This document shows positions 1-5,481 of a stretch of DNA of 5,685 nt, piece by piece. The first letter of the stretch is position 1; each line of letters begins with the position of its first letter. The position numbers and the translations under genes were made by a program. The stretch lies in NCBI RefSeq assembly GCF_001279695.1, contig NZ_LGDD01000025.1, positions 1 to 5,685 of the forward strand, written 5' to 3'. The notes under the pieces were generated by a model, which did no database searches, was not told the origin of the DNA, and saw only the letters and a list, made by a program, of their open reading frames with translations. Origin of the DNA: Streptomyces sp. WM6378. GTDB taxonomy: Bacteria; Actinomycetota; Actinomycetes; Streptomycetales; Streptomycetaceae.

Positions 1-250
1 ACGGGCTGAAGATGCCAGGACTGGCCGGCACCAGTCCGGCTAGGGGCCCGGGGAACGACGCGACCAGCCACGAATGGCCCGCAGCCGAAGGGCAGGCACC
101 TGCGCGCAGCGCATGGCATCCAGGGGCGCGGGGCTGTGTCATTGTGCGGCTCCGCCGCGTGGGCGCGAGCAACCACCCACGGCCCGCGGCCGAAAGCGGG
201 TTTAGGGGCGCGGGGAACTGCGCAAACAGCCCCACCAGCCCGCGGCCGAG
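1..250 (+). repeat. Streptomyces-type intergenic repeat, copy A
   Basis: This non-coding block follows the 3' end of the minus-strand hydrolase gene. It starts with a strong hairpin (14-40), then holds a degenerate copy of the core motif AGGGGCGCGGGGAAC (42-90), a small TGCGC/GCGCA hairpin (101-113), a GCGGC-TCC-GCCGC hairpin (146-158), and a better core copy (204-250). Bases 1-168 reappear inverted at 5518-5685 with one mismatch (position 100), and about 60-250 reappear in direct orientation, roughly 90% identical by eye, at 2853-3048. That repeat pattern, and the absence of a credible protein, mark it as intergenic repeat DNA. Such repeats are common in Streptomyces gaps, and a role in transcript 3' ends is only inferred. 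A plus-strand open frame from 12 runs through it, but its N-terminus simply recurs in the inverted copy. Confidence 0.8.
14..40. terminator. Strong hairpin at the outer end of repeat copy A
   Basis: GGACTGG (18-24) and CCAGTCC (31-37) form a perfect 7-bp stem around the loop CCGGCA. It extends by GCC (14-16) pairing GGC (38-40), with A17 bulged, giving about 10 bp. No T-run follows, which is usual for actinobacterial terminators. It lies about 220 bp beyond the hydrolase stop codon, so it could end that transcript or one arriving from outside the window. The mirror copy lies at 5646-5672. Termination is inferred; the fold is directly visible. Confidence 0.4.
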
Positions 251-259
251 CCGCGACGC

Positions 260-1432
260 TCAGGAAGGGCTCACCCCACAACCCCCCGGGCTCAGGATCG
301 TGAACCGCCAGGTTCCGTCATGGGCCCGGGCGGCGACATTCACAGCAGTGCCGGACGCAACGACCCGCTCCCCGCCCGCCCCCACCAGGGACAGCCTCCA
401 GTCCACGACCACCAGCGCCGTACCCTCACCCACCACCACGTGGCGAACGGTGTTGGCGATGCACGGGTCCGCCGCGATCATCCCCTCAACCTCCGCCCGC
501 AGCGCGGCACTTCCCCGGATGACCTCCCCCGCGACCGTACGCATCACCGCCCCCTCCGCATACAGCGCCAGAACCCGCTCGGCGTCCTGAGCATTCAGCG
601 CGTCCTGGAAGGCGGCGGGCAGCAGCGCCGGATCGTCGATGGGCGGCGATGCGACTCCGTGTCGCAGGAAGGCGGGCAAGCACGCGTTCACCTCGACGGG
701 GTGCGTCAGGCTCGGGGTGTGGCCCGCGGCCGGGATCGCCGTCAGGCCCACCGCGCCGGGCAGGCGATCGCGGAGCATCCGCCCCAGCGGCAGCGGCACC
801 GGGCCGTCGGCCTCGCCGTGCACGATCAGGGCCGGCTGCCTGATCTCCCCGAGGCGGGCGGAGATGTCGTCCACGCCCATCAGCACGGCCACCGCATCGG
901 CCAGCCGTTCCCGCGGCTGCGCCCGCCACTCCCGCAGCCACTCCTCATTGACGTCCGGGCTGCCGAGCAGCAGGTCGAGAAGAACCGGAGCCACCGCATC
1001 CGGCCCACCCGCGCGGAAAGCCTCGCTGACCCCGCCCATCTGGGCCAGCGCCTCCCCGGGCCAGGCCACCGCCGCGGTGTCGATCAGGACGAGGGACCTG
1101 ACCCGTTCCGGCGCGCGCAGGGCCGCGCGGAGCGACAGGAAGCCGCCCTGGGAGTGGCCGACCAGGGCCGCCTGCTCGACGCCGAGATGGTCGAGCAGGC
1201 TCAGCAGATCGTCGGCGGAATCCCAGTACGTGTACAGGCCCCCGTCGTCCTTGGTACGGCCGTGCAGCCGCGCGTCCCACACCACACACCTGAACTCCCC
1301 GCCCAGCACACGGACTTGGGGCTCCCACATCCGGCGATTCATGAGGTTGCCGTGGCTGAAGACGACGACCGGGCCGTCGCCGCCGGTGTCCTCGAAGTAC
1401 AACTGCTGGCCATTGACTGATGCGTAAGGCAT
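260..1432 (-). CDS. Alpha/beta-hydrolase fused to a C-terminal SnoaL-like domain
   Basis: The product is 390 aa. Residues 1 to about 258 are an alpha/beta-hydrolase: a strand plus oxyanion segment VVVFSHGN (H27-G28), the nucleophile elbow GHSQGG with Ser94, the acid in HGEADG (Asp209) and the base in AAGHTP (His238), so the Ser-Asp-His triad is complete. Residues about 268-383 resemble a SnoaL/NTF2-like fold (FQDALNAQDAERVLALY near its start, WRFTILSPGG at its end), often used for small-ligand binding or isomerisation. The ATG at 1432 is chosen because AGGAG lies 7 nt upstream (1440-1444) and the protein then begins right at the hydrolase fold; the open frame continues 198 codons further up, but that part runs antisense through the neighbouring regulator. 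It is a cytoplasmic serine hydrolase (esterase, lactonase or similar) of unknown substrate, divergent from the AraC-family gene and likely controlled by it. Confidence 0.9.
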   Translation of the reverse strand: MPYASVNGQQLYFEDTGGDGPVVVFSHGNLMNRRMWEPQVRVLGGEFRCVVWDARLHGRTKDDGGLYTYWDSADDLLSLLDHLGVEQAALVGHSQGGFLSLRAALRAPERVRSLVLIDTAAVAWPGEALAQMGGVSEAFRAGGPDAVAPVLLDLLLGSPDVNEEWLREWRAQPRERLADAVAVLMGVDDISARLGEIRQPALIVHGEADGPVPLPLGRMLRDRLPGAVGLTAIPAAGHTPSLTHPVEVNACLPAFLRHGVASPPIDDPALLPAAFQDALNAQDAERVLALYAEGAVMRTVAGEVIRGSAALRAEVEGMIAADPCIANTVRHVVVGEGTALVVVDWRLSLVGAGGERVVASGTAVNVAARAHDGTWRFTILSPGGCGVSPS

Positions 1433-1621
1433 GCGCCTTCTCCTGTCGGGATCGGGAACGGGATCGAGAACAGTTCGTCGAATCGGGAACGGCTCCAAGG
1501 TGCCCGGCGGGAGCGGGGCCGGTTTGTCCCTGGGCGCACGCCTGGTTGCCGGTACGCGCACGGGAATCCGCCGACCGGACCCCGCGTTCCCCCTGGGCAG
1601 GCGAGGGAAGGGTGAGACGTC
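1433..1621. promoter_or_regulatory. Divergent promoter region between hydrolase and AraC-type regulator
   Basis: This 189-bp gap separates two divergent start codons and must carry both promoters. The hydrolase ribosome site is AGGAG at 1440-1444 on the minus strand; the regulator has GGAAGG at 1606-1611. On the minus strand, TTGGAG (1493-1498) and AACTGT (1470-1475), 17 bp apart, form a weak sigma-70-like pair for the hydrolase. I see no convincing promoter hexamers for the regulator. The side nearest the hydrolase carries repeated boxes described separately. Confidence 0.55.
1451..1492. promoter_or_regulatory. Candidate operator with three ATCGRGAAC boxes and a palindrome
   Basis: ATCGGGAACGG occurs at 1451-1461 and again at 1482-1492, 31 bp apart start to start, close to three helical turns. 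A third degenerate box, ATCGAGAAC, lies between them at 1463-1471. It overlaps the perfect palindrome GAAC-A-GTTC (1468-1476), which falls on the candidate hydrolase -10 element (1470-1475). AraC-family proteins usually bind direct repeats near their target promoters, so this is a plausible site for the adjacent regulator. The repeats are seen directly; protein binding is inferred. Confidence 0.4.
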
Positions 1622-2584
1622 GTGACCGTACTTCTGCGGACACAGGACCATGCCGCGGCGCAGCGGCGCGCATTCTGGCAGGACGTGGTGTGCGACAGCT
1701 TCGTTCCGGTGCAGGTCAGGCCGCTGCGCGACGATCCGTTCCGCGGCGAGATCAGGGCGGACCGGCTCGGCGCGGTCCAGTTCTCCGAGATCTCGGCCGA
1801 CCCGAGCCGGGTCGACCGAACACCCCGGCTGATCGCGCGCTCGGACGCGGAGTACCTGCTGGTGGGCCTGGTTCAGCGGGGCAGCGCGGTGGTTCAGCAG
1901 GACGGTCGAGAGGCGGCGCTGCGCCCCGGGGACATCGCCTGTTACGACACCTCCCGGCCCTACACCCTCATCTGCGGGGAGGACTTCACGATGCTGGAGT
2001 TCATGCTTCCGCACCGCCTCGCCCACCTGGACAGCGGCCGTACCGGCGAGGTGACGGCGACCCTCTTCTCCGCGAGCGAGGGCGTCGGGGCGCTGCTCTC
2101 CCCCTTCCTGACCCGCCTCGCCCGGAATTCCGGCGACTACGTGGACAGCGCGGCCGGCCTCTCCCAGACCGTCGGCGACCTGCTGGCCACGATGCTGGCC
2201 TCACGGGTCCGCGCACCGGGCGACGACCTGCGGGCCGCCCGCCGCACCACGCTGCTGCGGGTCCGCGCGTACGTCGACCAGAACCTGGCGGACCCCGATC
2301 TGTCCCCGGAGCGGATCGCGCGGGCCCACCACGTCTCCCTCCGCCACCTGCAGAAGCTGTTCGCCGAGGAGGGGGCGACGGTTACGGGTTGGATCAGAGG
2401 GCGGCGACTGGAGGGGTGCCGACGGGAGTTGGCCGGGCCGTACGGGGCGGATCGCACGGTCGGCGCGATCGCGGCGCGCTGGGGGTTCATGAACTTGGCC
2501 CACTTCAGCCGGCTCTTCAAGGCGGCGTACGGGGTGGCGCCCCGCGATTTCCGCGCGGCGCGGGGTGCGGGCGGGCCCGGTTGA
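1622..2584 (+). CDS. AraC-family transcriptional regulator
   Basis: The product is 320 aa, a normal length for the family. Residues about 15-180 resemble the AraC-binding-like sensor domain common in actinobacteria (RRAFWQDVVCDSFVPV at the start; LRPGDIACYDTSRPYTL in the cupin-like core). Residues about 212-312 form the double helix-turn-helix: the first helix pair around LSPERIARAHHVSLRHLQKL (228-247), the second around TVGAIAARWGFMNLAHFSRL (279-298), ending in FKAAYGVAPRDFR, the family signature. The start is GTG at 1622, with GGAAGG at 1606-1611 upstream. It is divergent from the hydrolase gene, an arrangement typical of a local regulator, so control of that gene, probably in response to a small ligand, is likely but not shown. 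It is monocistronic here, followed by hairpins and repeats. Confidence 0.93.
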   Translation: MTVLLRTQDHAAAQRRAFWQDVVCDSFVPVQVRPLRDDPFRGEIRADRLGAVQFSEISADPSRVDRTPRLIARSDAEYLLVGLVQRGSAVVQQDGREAALRPGDIACYDTSRPYTLICGEDFTMLEFMLPHRLAHLDSGRTGEVTATLFSASEGVGALLSPFLTRLARNSGDYVDSAAGLSQTVGDLLATMLASRVRAPGDDLRAARRTTLLRVRAYVDQNLADPDLSPERIARAHHVSLRHLQKLFAEEGATVTGWIRGRRLEGCRRELAGPYGADRTVGAIAARWGFMNLAHFSRLFKAAYGVAPRDFRAARGAGGPG

Positions 2585-2598
2585 TCCCCACCCCGCCC
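2569..2598 (+). terminator. Possible stem across the regulator stop codon
   Basis: GGGCGGG (2569-2575) can pair with CCCGCCC (2592-2598) in a 7-bp all-GC stem around a 16-nt loop that contains the TGA stop codon (2582-2584). No T-run follows. In such GC-rich DNA a stem of this size can arise by chance, so this is a weak call. It could act together with the next hairpin at 2650. Confidence 0.25.
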
Positions 2599-2619
2599 CT
2601 TCCCGAGACCCGCCGGGGG

Positions 2620-2740
2620 ATGTCGTTCGGCTGCGGCCCGTCGGTAGTCCTGGGGCTCCGCCCCAGACCCCGTTCGCGCCTGAAGGGCACTCGTCCTCAA
2701 ACTCCCCCAAGGCCTCAAGGGCCAGGGGGGACCCCCATGG
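2620..2740 (+). repeat. GC-rich hairpin repeat block downstream of the AraC-type gene
   Basis: This stretch holds two hairpins of a kind that recurs between Streptomyces genes. The first is CTGGGGC-TCC-GCCCCAG (2650-2666). The second pairs CCCCC (2704-2708) with GGGGG (2725-2729) and GGCC (2711-2714) with GGCC (2720-2723), with a small internal loop. No coding frame here has convincing protein character. The familiarity of the motif comes from general knowledge of these genomes; the folds are read directly. Confidence 0.6.
2650..2666 (+). terminator. Likely rho-independent-type hairpin for the AraC-family gene
   Basis: A perfect 7-bp stem, CTGGGGC pairing with GCCCCAG, closes a 3-nt TCC loop 66 bp after the regulator stop codon. 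There is no U-tract, but actinobacterial hairpin terminators frequently lack one. The symmetrical stem would also work for transcripts from the opposite strand. Confidence 0.45.
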
Positions 2741-3048
2741 CGGGCTGAAGATGCCCGTACCCGGCGCTGCCAGGGACGCGGGGCTGTGACATTGTGCGGC
2801 TCCGCCGCGATGGGGGTCCCCCCTGTTCGAGCGGAGCCGAGAACTTGGGGGAGCGACCAGCCACAAACGGCCCGCAGCAAAAGGACAGGCACCTGCGCGC
2901 AGCGCATGGCATCCAGGGACGCAGGGCTGTGACATTGTGCGGCTCCACCGCGTGGGCGCGAGCAACCACCCACGGCCCGCGGCCGAAAGCGGGTTGAGGG
3001 GCGCGGGGAACTGCGCAAACGGCCCCAACCGGCCCGCAGCCGAAAGCG
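2741..3048 (+). repeat. Intergenic repeat, copy B (mosaic with an internal duplication)
   Basis: This is a rearranged direct-orientation relative of copy A. It begins with the copy A head CGGGCTGAAGATGCC (2743-2757) but lacks that copy's first long hairpin. It contains the module GACATTGTGCGGCTC twice, once near 2770-2808 and once near 2921-2961, about 150 bp apart. A hairpin cassette (2811-2852) follows the first module. From 2853 it tracks copy A positions 60-250 closely, ending with the core GGGGCGCGGGGAACTGCGC at 2998-3016 and CCGCAGCCGAAAG. Together with 2620-2740 it fills the gap before the lipoprotein gene. No gene is seen in it on either strand. Confidence 0.75.
2811..2852. repeat. 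Hairpin cassette inserted inside repeat copy B
   Basis: CCCCC (2819-2823) pairs with GGGGG (2847-2851), and GTTC (2825-2828) pairs with GAAC (2841-2844), around a purine-rich loop containing GCGGAGCC. In copy A the sequence runs straight from the GCGGCTCCGCCGCG module to TGGGCGCGAGC. Here about 42 bp of hairpin DNA lies right after that module, and the text then resumes at an earlier point of the repeat. It looks like a small separate repeat unit nested in a larger one. Whether it ever moved as a unit cannot be told from one copy. Confidence 0.5.
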
Positions 3049-3078
3049 TGCCAGAGCCTCCAACGGCCCCACCCCCTC

Positions 3079-3126
3079 ACGTCGTGGTCATGTCACCAGT
3101 CGGTGACAGCGATGTCGTGGAACGAC
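3079..3126. promoter_or_regulatory. Nested palindromes upstream of the lipoprotein gene (candidate operator)
   Basis: A perfect 18-bp inverted repeat, TGTCACC-AGTC-GGTGACA, lies at 3091-3108. It is bracketed by two direct copies of GTCGTGG (3081-3087 and 3114-3120). The second starts another inverted repeat, GTCGT-GGA-ACGAC (3114-3126). The cluster lies outside the intergenic repeats, 106-153 bp upstream of the ATG, where a regulator of the lipoprotein gene would bind. GTGACA (3103-3108) resembles a -35 hexamer, but no -10 sits at proper spacing, so I do not call a promoter. Confidence 0.4.
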
Positions 3127-3184
3127 GACGCCCGTATCCCCGCGGCTCACAGCCCCCTCATAGTGATCGAGCAAGTACCGAGGA

Positions 3185-3201
3185 GCCGAACCCGCTTCGG
3201 C
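3185..3201 (+). promoter_or_regulatory. Small hairpin in the probable 5' leader of the lipoprotein gene
   Basis: GCCGAA (3185-3190) pairs with TTCGGC (3196-3201) around the loop CCCGC. The stem ends 17 nt before the ribosome site AAGGGG (3219-3224), which is itself 7 nt from the ATG. It does not cover the ribosome site, so a leader-stabilising role is as likely as any regulatory one. The weak CATAGT at 3159-3164 could be a -10 element just upstream. Confidence 0.25.
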
Positions 3202-3231
3202 CTCAATCACTGGATAACAAGGGGCTCTTTC

Positions 3232-3903
3232 ATGTCCGGCAACCGTCGCAAGGCCATTCTCGTCTCCGCAGCCATCGTCGGCGGCGCTCTGCTGATGACG
3301 GCGTGCCAGGACTCGGACGCGGACTCGGGCTCCGCGCAGGCTCCTTCGACGGCCACGCCAAGCGGCAAGGAAGCCTCCACCTCCGGCTCGTCGGCCACGG
3401 GCGGCGGCAGCCAGAGCAGCGGGAAGAGCTCCGGCGGGCAGGGCACGACCGCCGGGTCCGGCTCTAGCGGGAACGGCAAGTCCGGTGGCAACTGCCGCAC
3501 CGCCGACCTGAAGATCACGGCGCAGGACAGCACCATCACCGGCGACCCCGAAGGCACGGTCGCGGTGACGCTGAAGAACATCGGCGGCCACGACTGTGCG
3601 ATATCCGGGTTCGCGGGCGTCGACCTGAAGACCAACGCGGGGTCGCTGTCCGCGAAGCGCACCGCCGAGAAGCCCAGCCCCGGCGTCCTCAAGAGCGGGA
3701 AGTCGGTGTCCTTCGGCATCACCTACCCGCTCAACAAGTCGGGCGGCTCCGGCATCCGCATCACAGGGCTCCTGGTGACCCCGCCGAACGAGACGAAGAC
3801 GGTCACCCTCGCCTGGCCGGGCGCCGCCACGCTGCCCGTCACGGACGGCACCGGCTCCCCGGTGAAGGTCGGTCCGATCGGCAGCGCCGGCCAGGGCGAC
3901 TGA
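3232..3903 (+). CDS. Secreted lipoprotein with DUF4232-like domain
   Basis: The product is 223 aa. It starts with a positive n-region (MSGNRRK), a hydrophobic core (residues 8-22) and a lipobox-like MTAC with the lipidated Cys at 25; Met at the -3 position is slightly unusual. Residues 26-87 are a low-complexity Ser/Gly/Thr linker suited to spanning the cell wall. Residues 88 to about 217 match the DUF4232 pattern: an initial Cys88 (CRTADLKI), a beta-rich segment VAVTLKNIGGHDCAISGF with Cys122, a likely disulfide partner, then GVDL and later strands. Function of the family is unknown; an extracytoplasmic, membrane-anchored beta-sandwich is expected. The ATG at 3232 is chosen over an upstream in-frame GTG (3103) because AAGGGG lies 7 nt before it and the signal peptide begins there. 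It appears monocistronic. The IS110 element sits just downstream of it. Confidence 0.9.
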   Translation: MSGNRRKAILVSAAIVGGALLMTACQDSDADSGSAQAPSTATPSGKEASTSGSSATGGGSQSSGKSSGGQGTTAGSGSSGNGKSGGNCRTADLKITAQDSTITGDPEGTVAVTLKNIGGHDCAISGFAGVDLKTNAGSLSAKRTAEKPSPGVLKSGKSVSFGITYPLNKSGGSGIRITGLLVTPPNETKTVTLAWPGAATLPVTDGTGSPVKVGPIGSAGQGD

Positions 3904-3917
3904 CCCGAGACGATGCG

Positions 3918-3970
3918 CGCCTCGGCTGTGGGCCGTGGGTGGTTGTTTGCGCAGTTCCCCGCGCCCCTAA
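3918..3970 (-). repeat. Intergenic repeat copy C, short half, cut off by the IS110 element
   Basis: Read on the minus strand, TAGGGGCGCGGGGAACTGCG, then CAAACAACC and CCCACGGCCCACAGCCGAG, match the core of copies A (204-250) and B (2997-3048). The similarity stops abruptly after CTAA (3967-3970). The rest of this repeat continues at 5486-5685, 1.5 kb away, showing that the IS interrupted it. It begins about 15 bp after the lipoprotein stop codon. A weak stem CCGAG (3905-3909)/CTCGG (3921-3925) overlaps its edge. Confidence 0.8.
3967..3970. repeat. Core/target duplication CTAA, right end of the IS
   Basis: CTAA here recurs at 5482-5485 at the other junction. Both are shared with the intact repeat text, CCCCTAAACCCGC in copy A read on the minus strand, so up to four bases are common to the target and the element. 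IS110-family recombinases exchange strands at a short core, CT in IS621, and leave it at both ends. CT is present here on the plus strand. The exact core within the four bases cannot be fixed from the sequence. Confidence 0.65.
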
Positions 3971-3996
3971 TACGAAAATCCCGCGTCCCTTGTCCG
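3967..3996 (-). promoter_or_regulatory. Outward-facing junction promoter at the IS right end
   Basis: On the minus strand CGGACA (3991-3996) and TATTAG (3967-3972) are 18 bp apart, each matching four of six bases of the sigma-70 consensus. The -10 overlaps the TTAG core. In the circular intermediate this would fire into the left end, with a start near 5474-5476, just before the first hairpin of the candidate bridge RNA. IS110 and IS621 biology includes such a junction promoter. In the integrated form it would read toward the 3' end of the lipoprotein gene. Confidence 0.45.
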
Positions 3997-4006
3997 TGGC
4001 CGCCGG

Positions 4007-5245
4007 TCAGGCAGCCTCGACGGGTTGGAGGACCACTTGACAGCCGAGTTGGTTGAGCTGGCTCACCAGCCGCCGGGTCTGTCGGGCCCGCCCGACGCGG
4101 TGGAGGAAGTAGTCGCTGCCGAGGTCGGCGTACTCGATGTCGTTGGTGAACATGTGCCAGACGCTGACGAGGATGGAGTGCTCCAGCGCGACCAGGGCGC
4201 GCTTCTTGCCGCGGCGGGCGGCCGGGCGTCGGTAGCGGGCCGCGAGGTAGGTGTCCTTGGTCCGCGCGGCGGACACGGCGGCCTGGCCGAGCGCGGCCTT
4301 CAGCCACGGGTCGCCGTGCCGGGTCTTGCCGGTCGGCTGCTTGCCGGCGGACTCGTGGTTGCCGGGGCAGGCCCCGGCCCAGGAGGCCAGGTCGCCCGCG
4401 GAGGGGAAGCGGGCGATGTCCGCGCCGATCTCCGCGAGGATCACCTCGGCGGCCCGGGTGCTGATCCCGGGGACGGTCAGCAGGAGTTCGACCCGGCGGC
4501 GAAAGGGCTCGATCTGCTGGTCGATGTGCTCGCTGAGCCGGGCCTCGGTCGCGGTGCAGGCGTCGATCCGGTCCAGCATGGTGCGGGCGAGGAACGCATG
4601 GTGGTCGGCGAAGTGGCCGGTCAGTGCCTCGATGAGGGTGTCGGTCTTGCGGCGCATCGAGCCCTTGGCCATCTCGGCCAGCACCCGCGGGTCTCGCTGA
4701 CCTGCGATCAGTGCCTCCAGCATGGCCCGGCCGGAAACGCCCAGGATGTTGGACACCACGGTCGACAGCTTGATGCCCGCGTCTTCGAGGAGCTTCTCCA
4801 GGCGTTGGGTCTCGCGGGTGCGCTCGCGGATGACCTCGGTGCGATACCGGGTGAGATCGCGCAGCTGCCGGATCGGCTCCGGCGGCACGAACGAGGGGCG
4901 GACCAGGCCGTGTTCGACGAGCTGGGCGATCCACTGCGCGTCCTTGACATCGGTCTTGCGGCCCGGCACGCCCTTCATGTGACGGGCGTTGAGCAGCCAG
5001 CACTCCAGATCGTGTTCGAGCAGGTAGAAGATCGGCTTCCAGTAGATGCCGGTGGCCTCCATGCCGACCAGGGTGACGCCCTCGGCGAGCAGCCAGTCCC
5101 GCATCGCCAGCAGGTCGCGGGTCATGGTGGTGAAGGTCCGGGTCTCGCTGCGGCGCCGTTTGCCGGTGCCGGGCACGCGGATCGTGACCTTCACGTCCGC
5201 CTTGCTGATGTCGATTCCCGCACAGCGTTCGTGCAGCACTTCCAT
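4007..5245 (-). CDS. IS110-family transposase (DEDD recombinase guided by bridge RNA)
   Basis: The product is 412 aa. Its N-terminal RuvC-like domain carries the DEDD set: Asp12 (AGIDISK), Glu63 (GMEATGIYW), Asp99 and Asp102 (KTDVKDAQW). A charged helical stretch (about 121-155) follows, consistent with the coiled coil of the family. The C-terminal Transposase_20 region includes LLTVPGIST (255-263), where helix-hairpin-helix character is expected, and SWAGACPGNHESAGK (288-302), in which Ser299 is the likely catalytic serine by analogy to IS621. Such proteins cut and rejoin a circular donor and a target using a bridge RNA. The ATG at 5245 has a purine-rich GAGAGGGGG about 10 nt upstream, and the conserved IDIS motif begins 10 residues in. 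Stop is TGA at 4007-4009. No frameshift is visible. Confidence 0.95.
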   Translation of the reverse strand: MEVLHERCAGIDISKADVKVTIRVPGTGKRRRSETRTFTTMTRDLLAMRDWLLAEGVTLVGMEATGIYWKPIFYLLEHDLECWLLNARHMKGVPGRKTDVKDAQWIAQLVEHGLVRPSFVPPEPIRQLRDLTRYRTEVIRERTRETQRLEKLLEDAGIKLSTVVSNILGVSGRAMLEALIAGQRDPRVLAEMAKGSMRRKTDTLIEALTGHFADHHAFLARTMLDRIDACTATEARLSEHIDQQIEPFRRRVELLLTVPGISTRAAEVILAEIGADIARFPSAGDLASWAGACPGNHESAGKQPTGKTRHGDPWLKAALGQAAVSAARTKDTYLAARYRRPAARRGKKRALVALEHSILVSVWHMFTNDIEYADLGSDYFLHRVGRARQTRRLVSQLNQLGCQVVLQPVEAA

Positions 5246-5280
5246 TGCCCTGGCACCCCCTCTCGATGTCGGCCGCGAGC

Positions 5281-5476
5281 ACGTGACCGTCCGGCAGGGG
5301 TCCAGCAGGCGGAAGAATCTAATACGCGCGCTCGAAGCAGCACTTCCGGGTGCCTGTCACACGCCCCCCACCGTCCTACTGACCCTCGGGCTCGGATCAC
5401 GCCAAGGCGCGTCGACGTCCGCCGCACGGCCACACACCGATTTTCACCCGCTCAGGGTGGCCCCGTCAGGGGCTCG
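5281..5476 (-). ncRNA. Candidate bridge RNA in the IS110 left end
   Basis: The non-coding stretch between the left IS end and the transposase start folds and reads like a bridge RNA. A 5' stem-loop GCCCC-TGAC-GGGGC (5460-5473) comes first. A first loop, closable by ACCCT (5454-5458) with AGGGT (5382-5386), contains AGCGGGT (5446-5452), like the left target, and CGCGCCTT (5404-5411), which can pair with the right target GGGGCGCG using two G-U wobbles. A second loop, closable by GTGTGAC (5356-5362) with GTCACGT (5281-5287), contains CGTATTAG (5319-5326), identical to the right IS end, and a weak GGAC (5300-5303) that can pair with GTCC at the left end. A rival stem CGGAAG/CTTCCG (5343-5348 with 5310-5315) makes the second fold uncertain. 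The length, about 195 nt, is close to the 177 nt of IS621. Ends are estimates. Confidence 0.65.
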
Positions 5477-5481
5477 GACTA

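Noticed and set aside
12..590. A possible 192-residue protein starting in repeat copy A
   Set aside because: The first third translates intergenic repeat text that recurs inverted at 5444-5674, and the rest is antisense to the hydrolase.
320..1420. A 366-codon plus-strand open frame opposite the hydrolase
   Set aside because: It has no domain signature and an Arg/Gln/His-rich composition typical of antisense frames; the opposite strand holds a complete catalytic triad.
260..2026. A 588-codon minus-strand reading frame extending the hydrolase upstream
   Set aside because: The extra 198 residues run antisense through the AraC-family gene and have no domain character. A good ribosome site at 1440-1444 supports the start at 1432.
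2585..3078. A CRISPR array, suggested by the repeated hairpin modules
   Set aside because: Repeat units differ in length and spacing, there are no unique uniform spacers, and the units match intergenic repeats elsewhere in the window.
3103..3231. A 43-codon N-terminal extension of the lipoprotein from a GTG
   Set aside because: It would bury the signal peptide inside the chain, and it begins within a palindrome. The ATG at 3232 has AAGGGG at correct spacing.
3723..5282. A 519-codon minus-strand frame overlapping the transposase and lipoprotein genes
   Set aside because: It is a shifted frame over the transposase with Arg/Pro-rich text, and its C-terminus is antisense to the lipoprotein gene.
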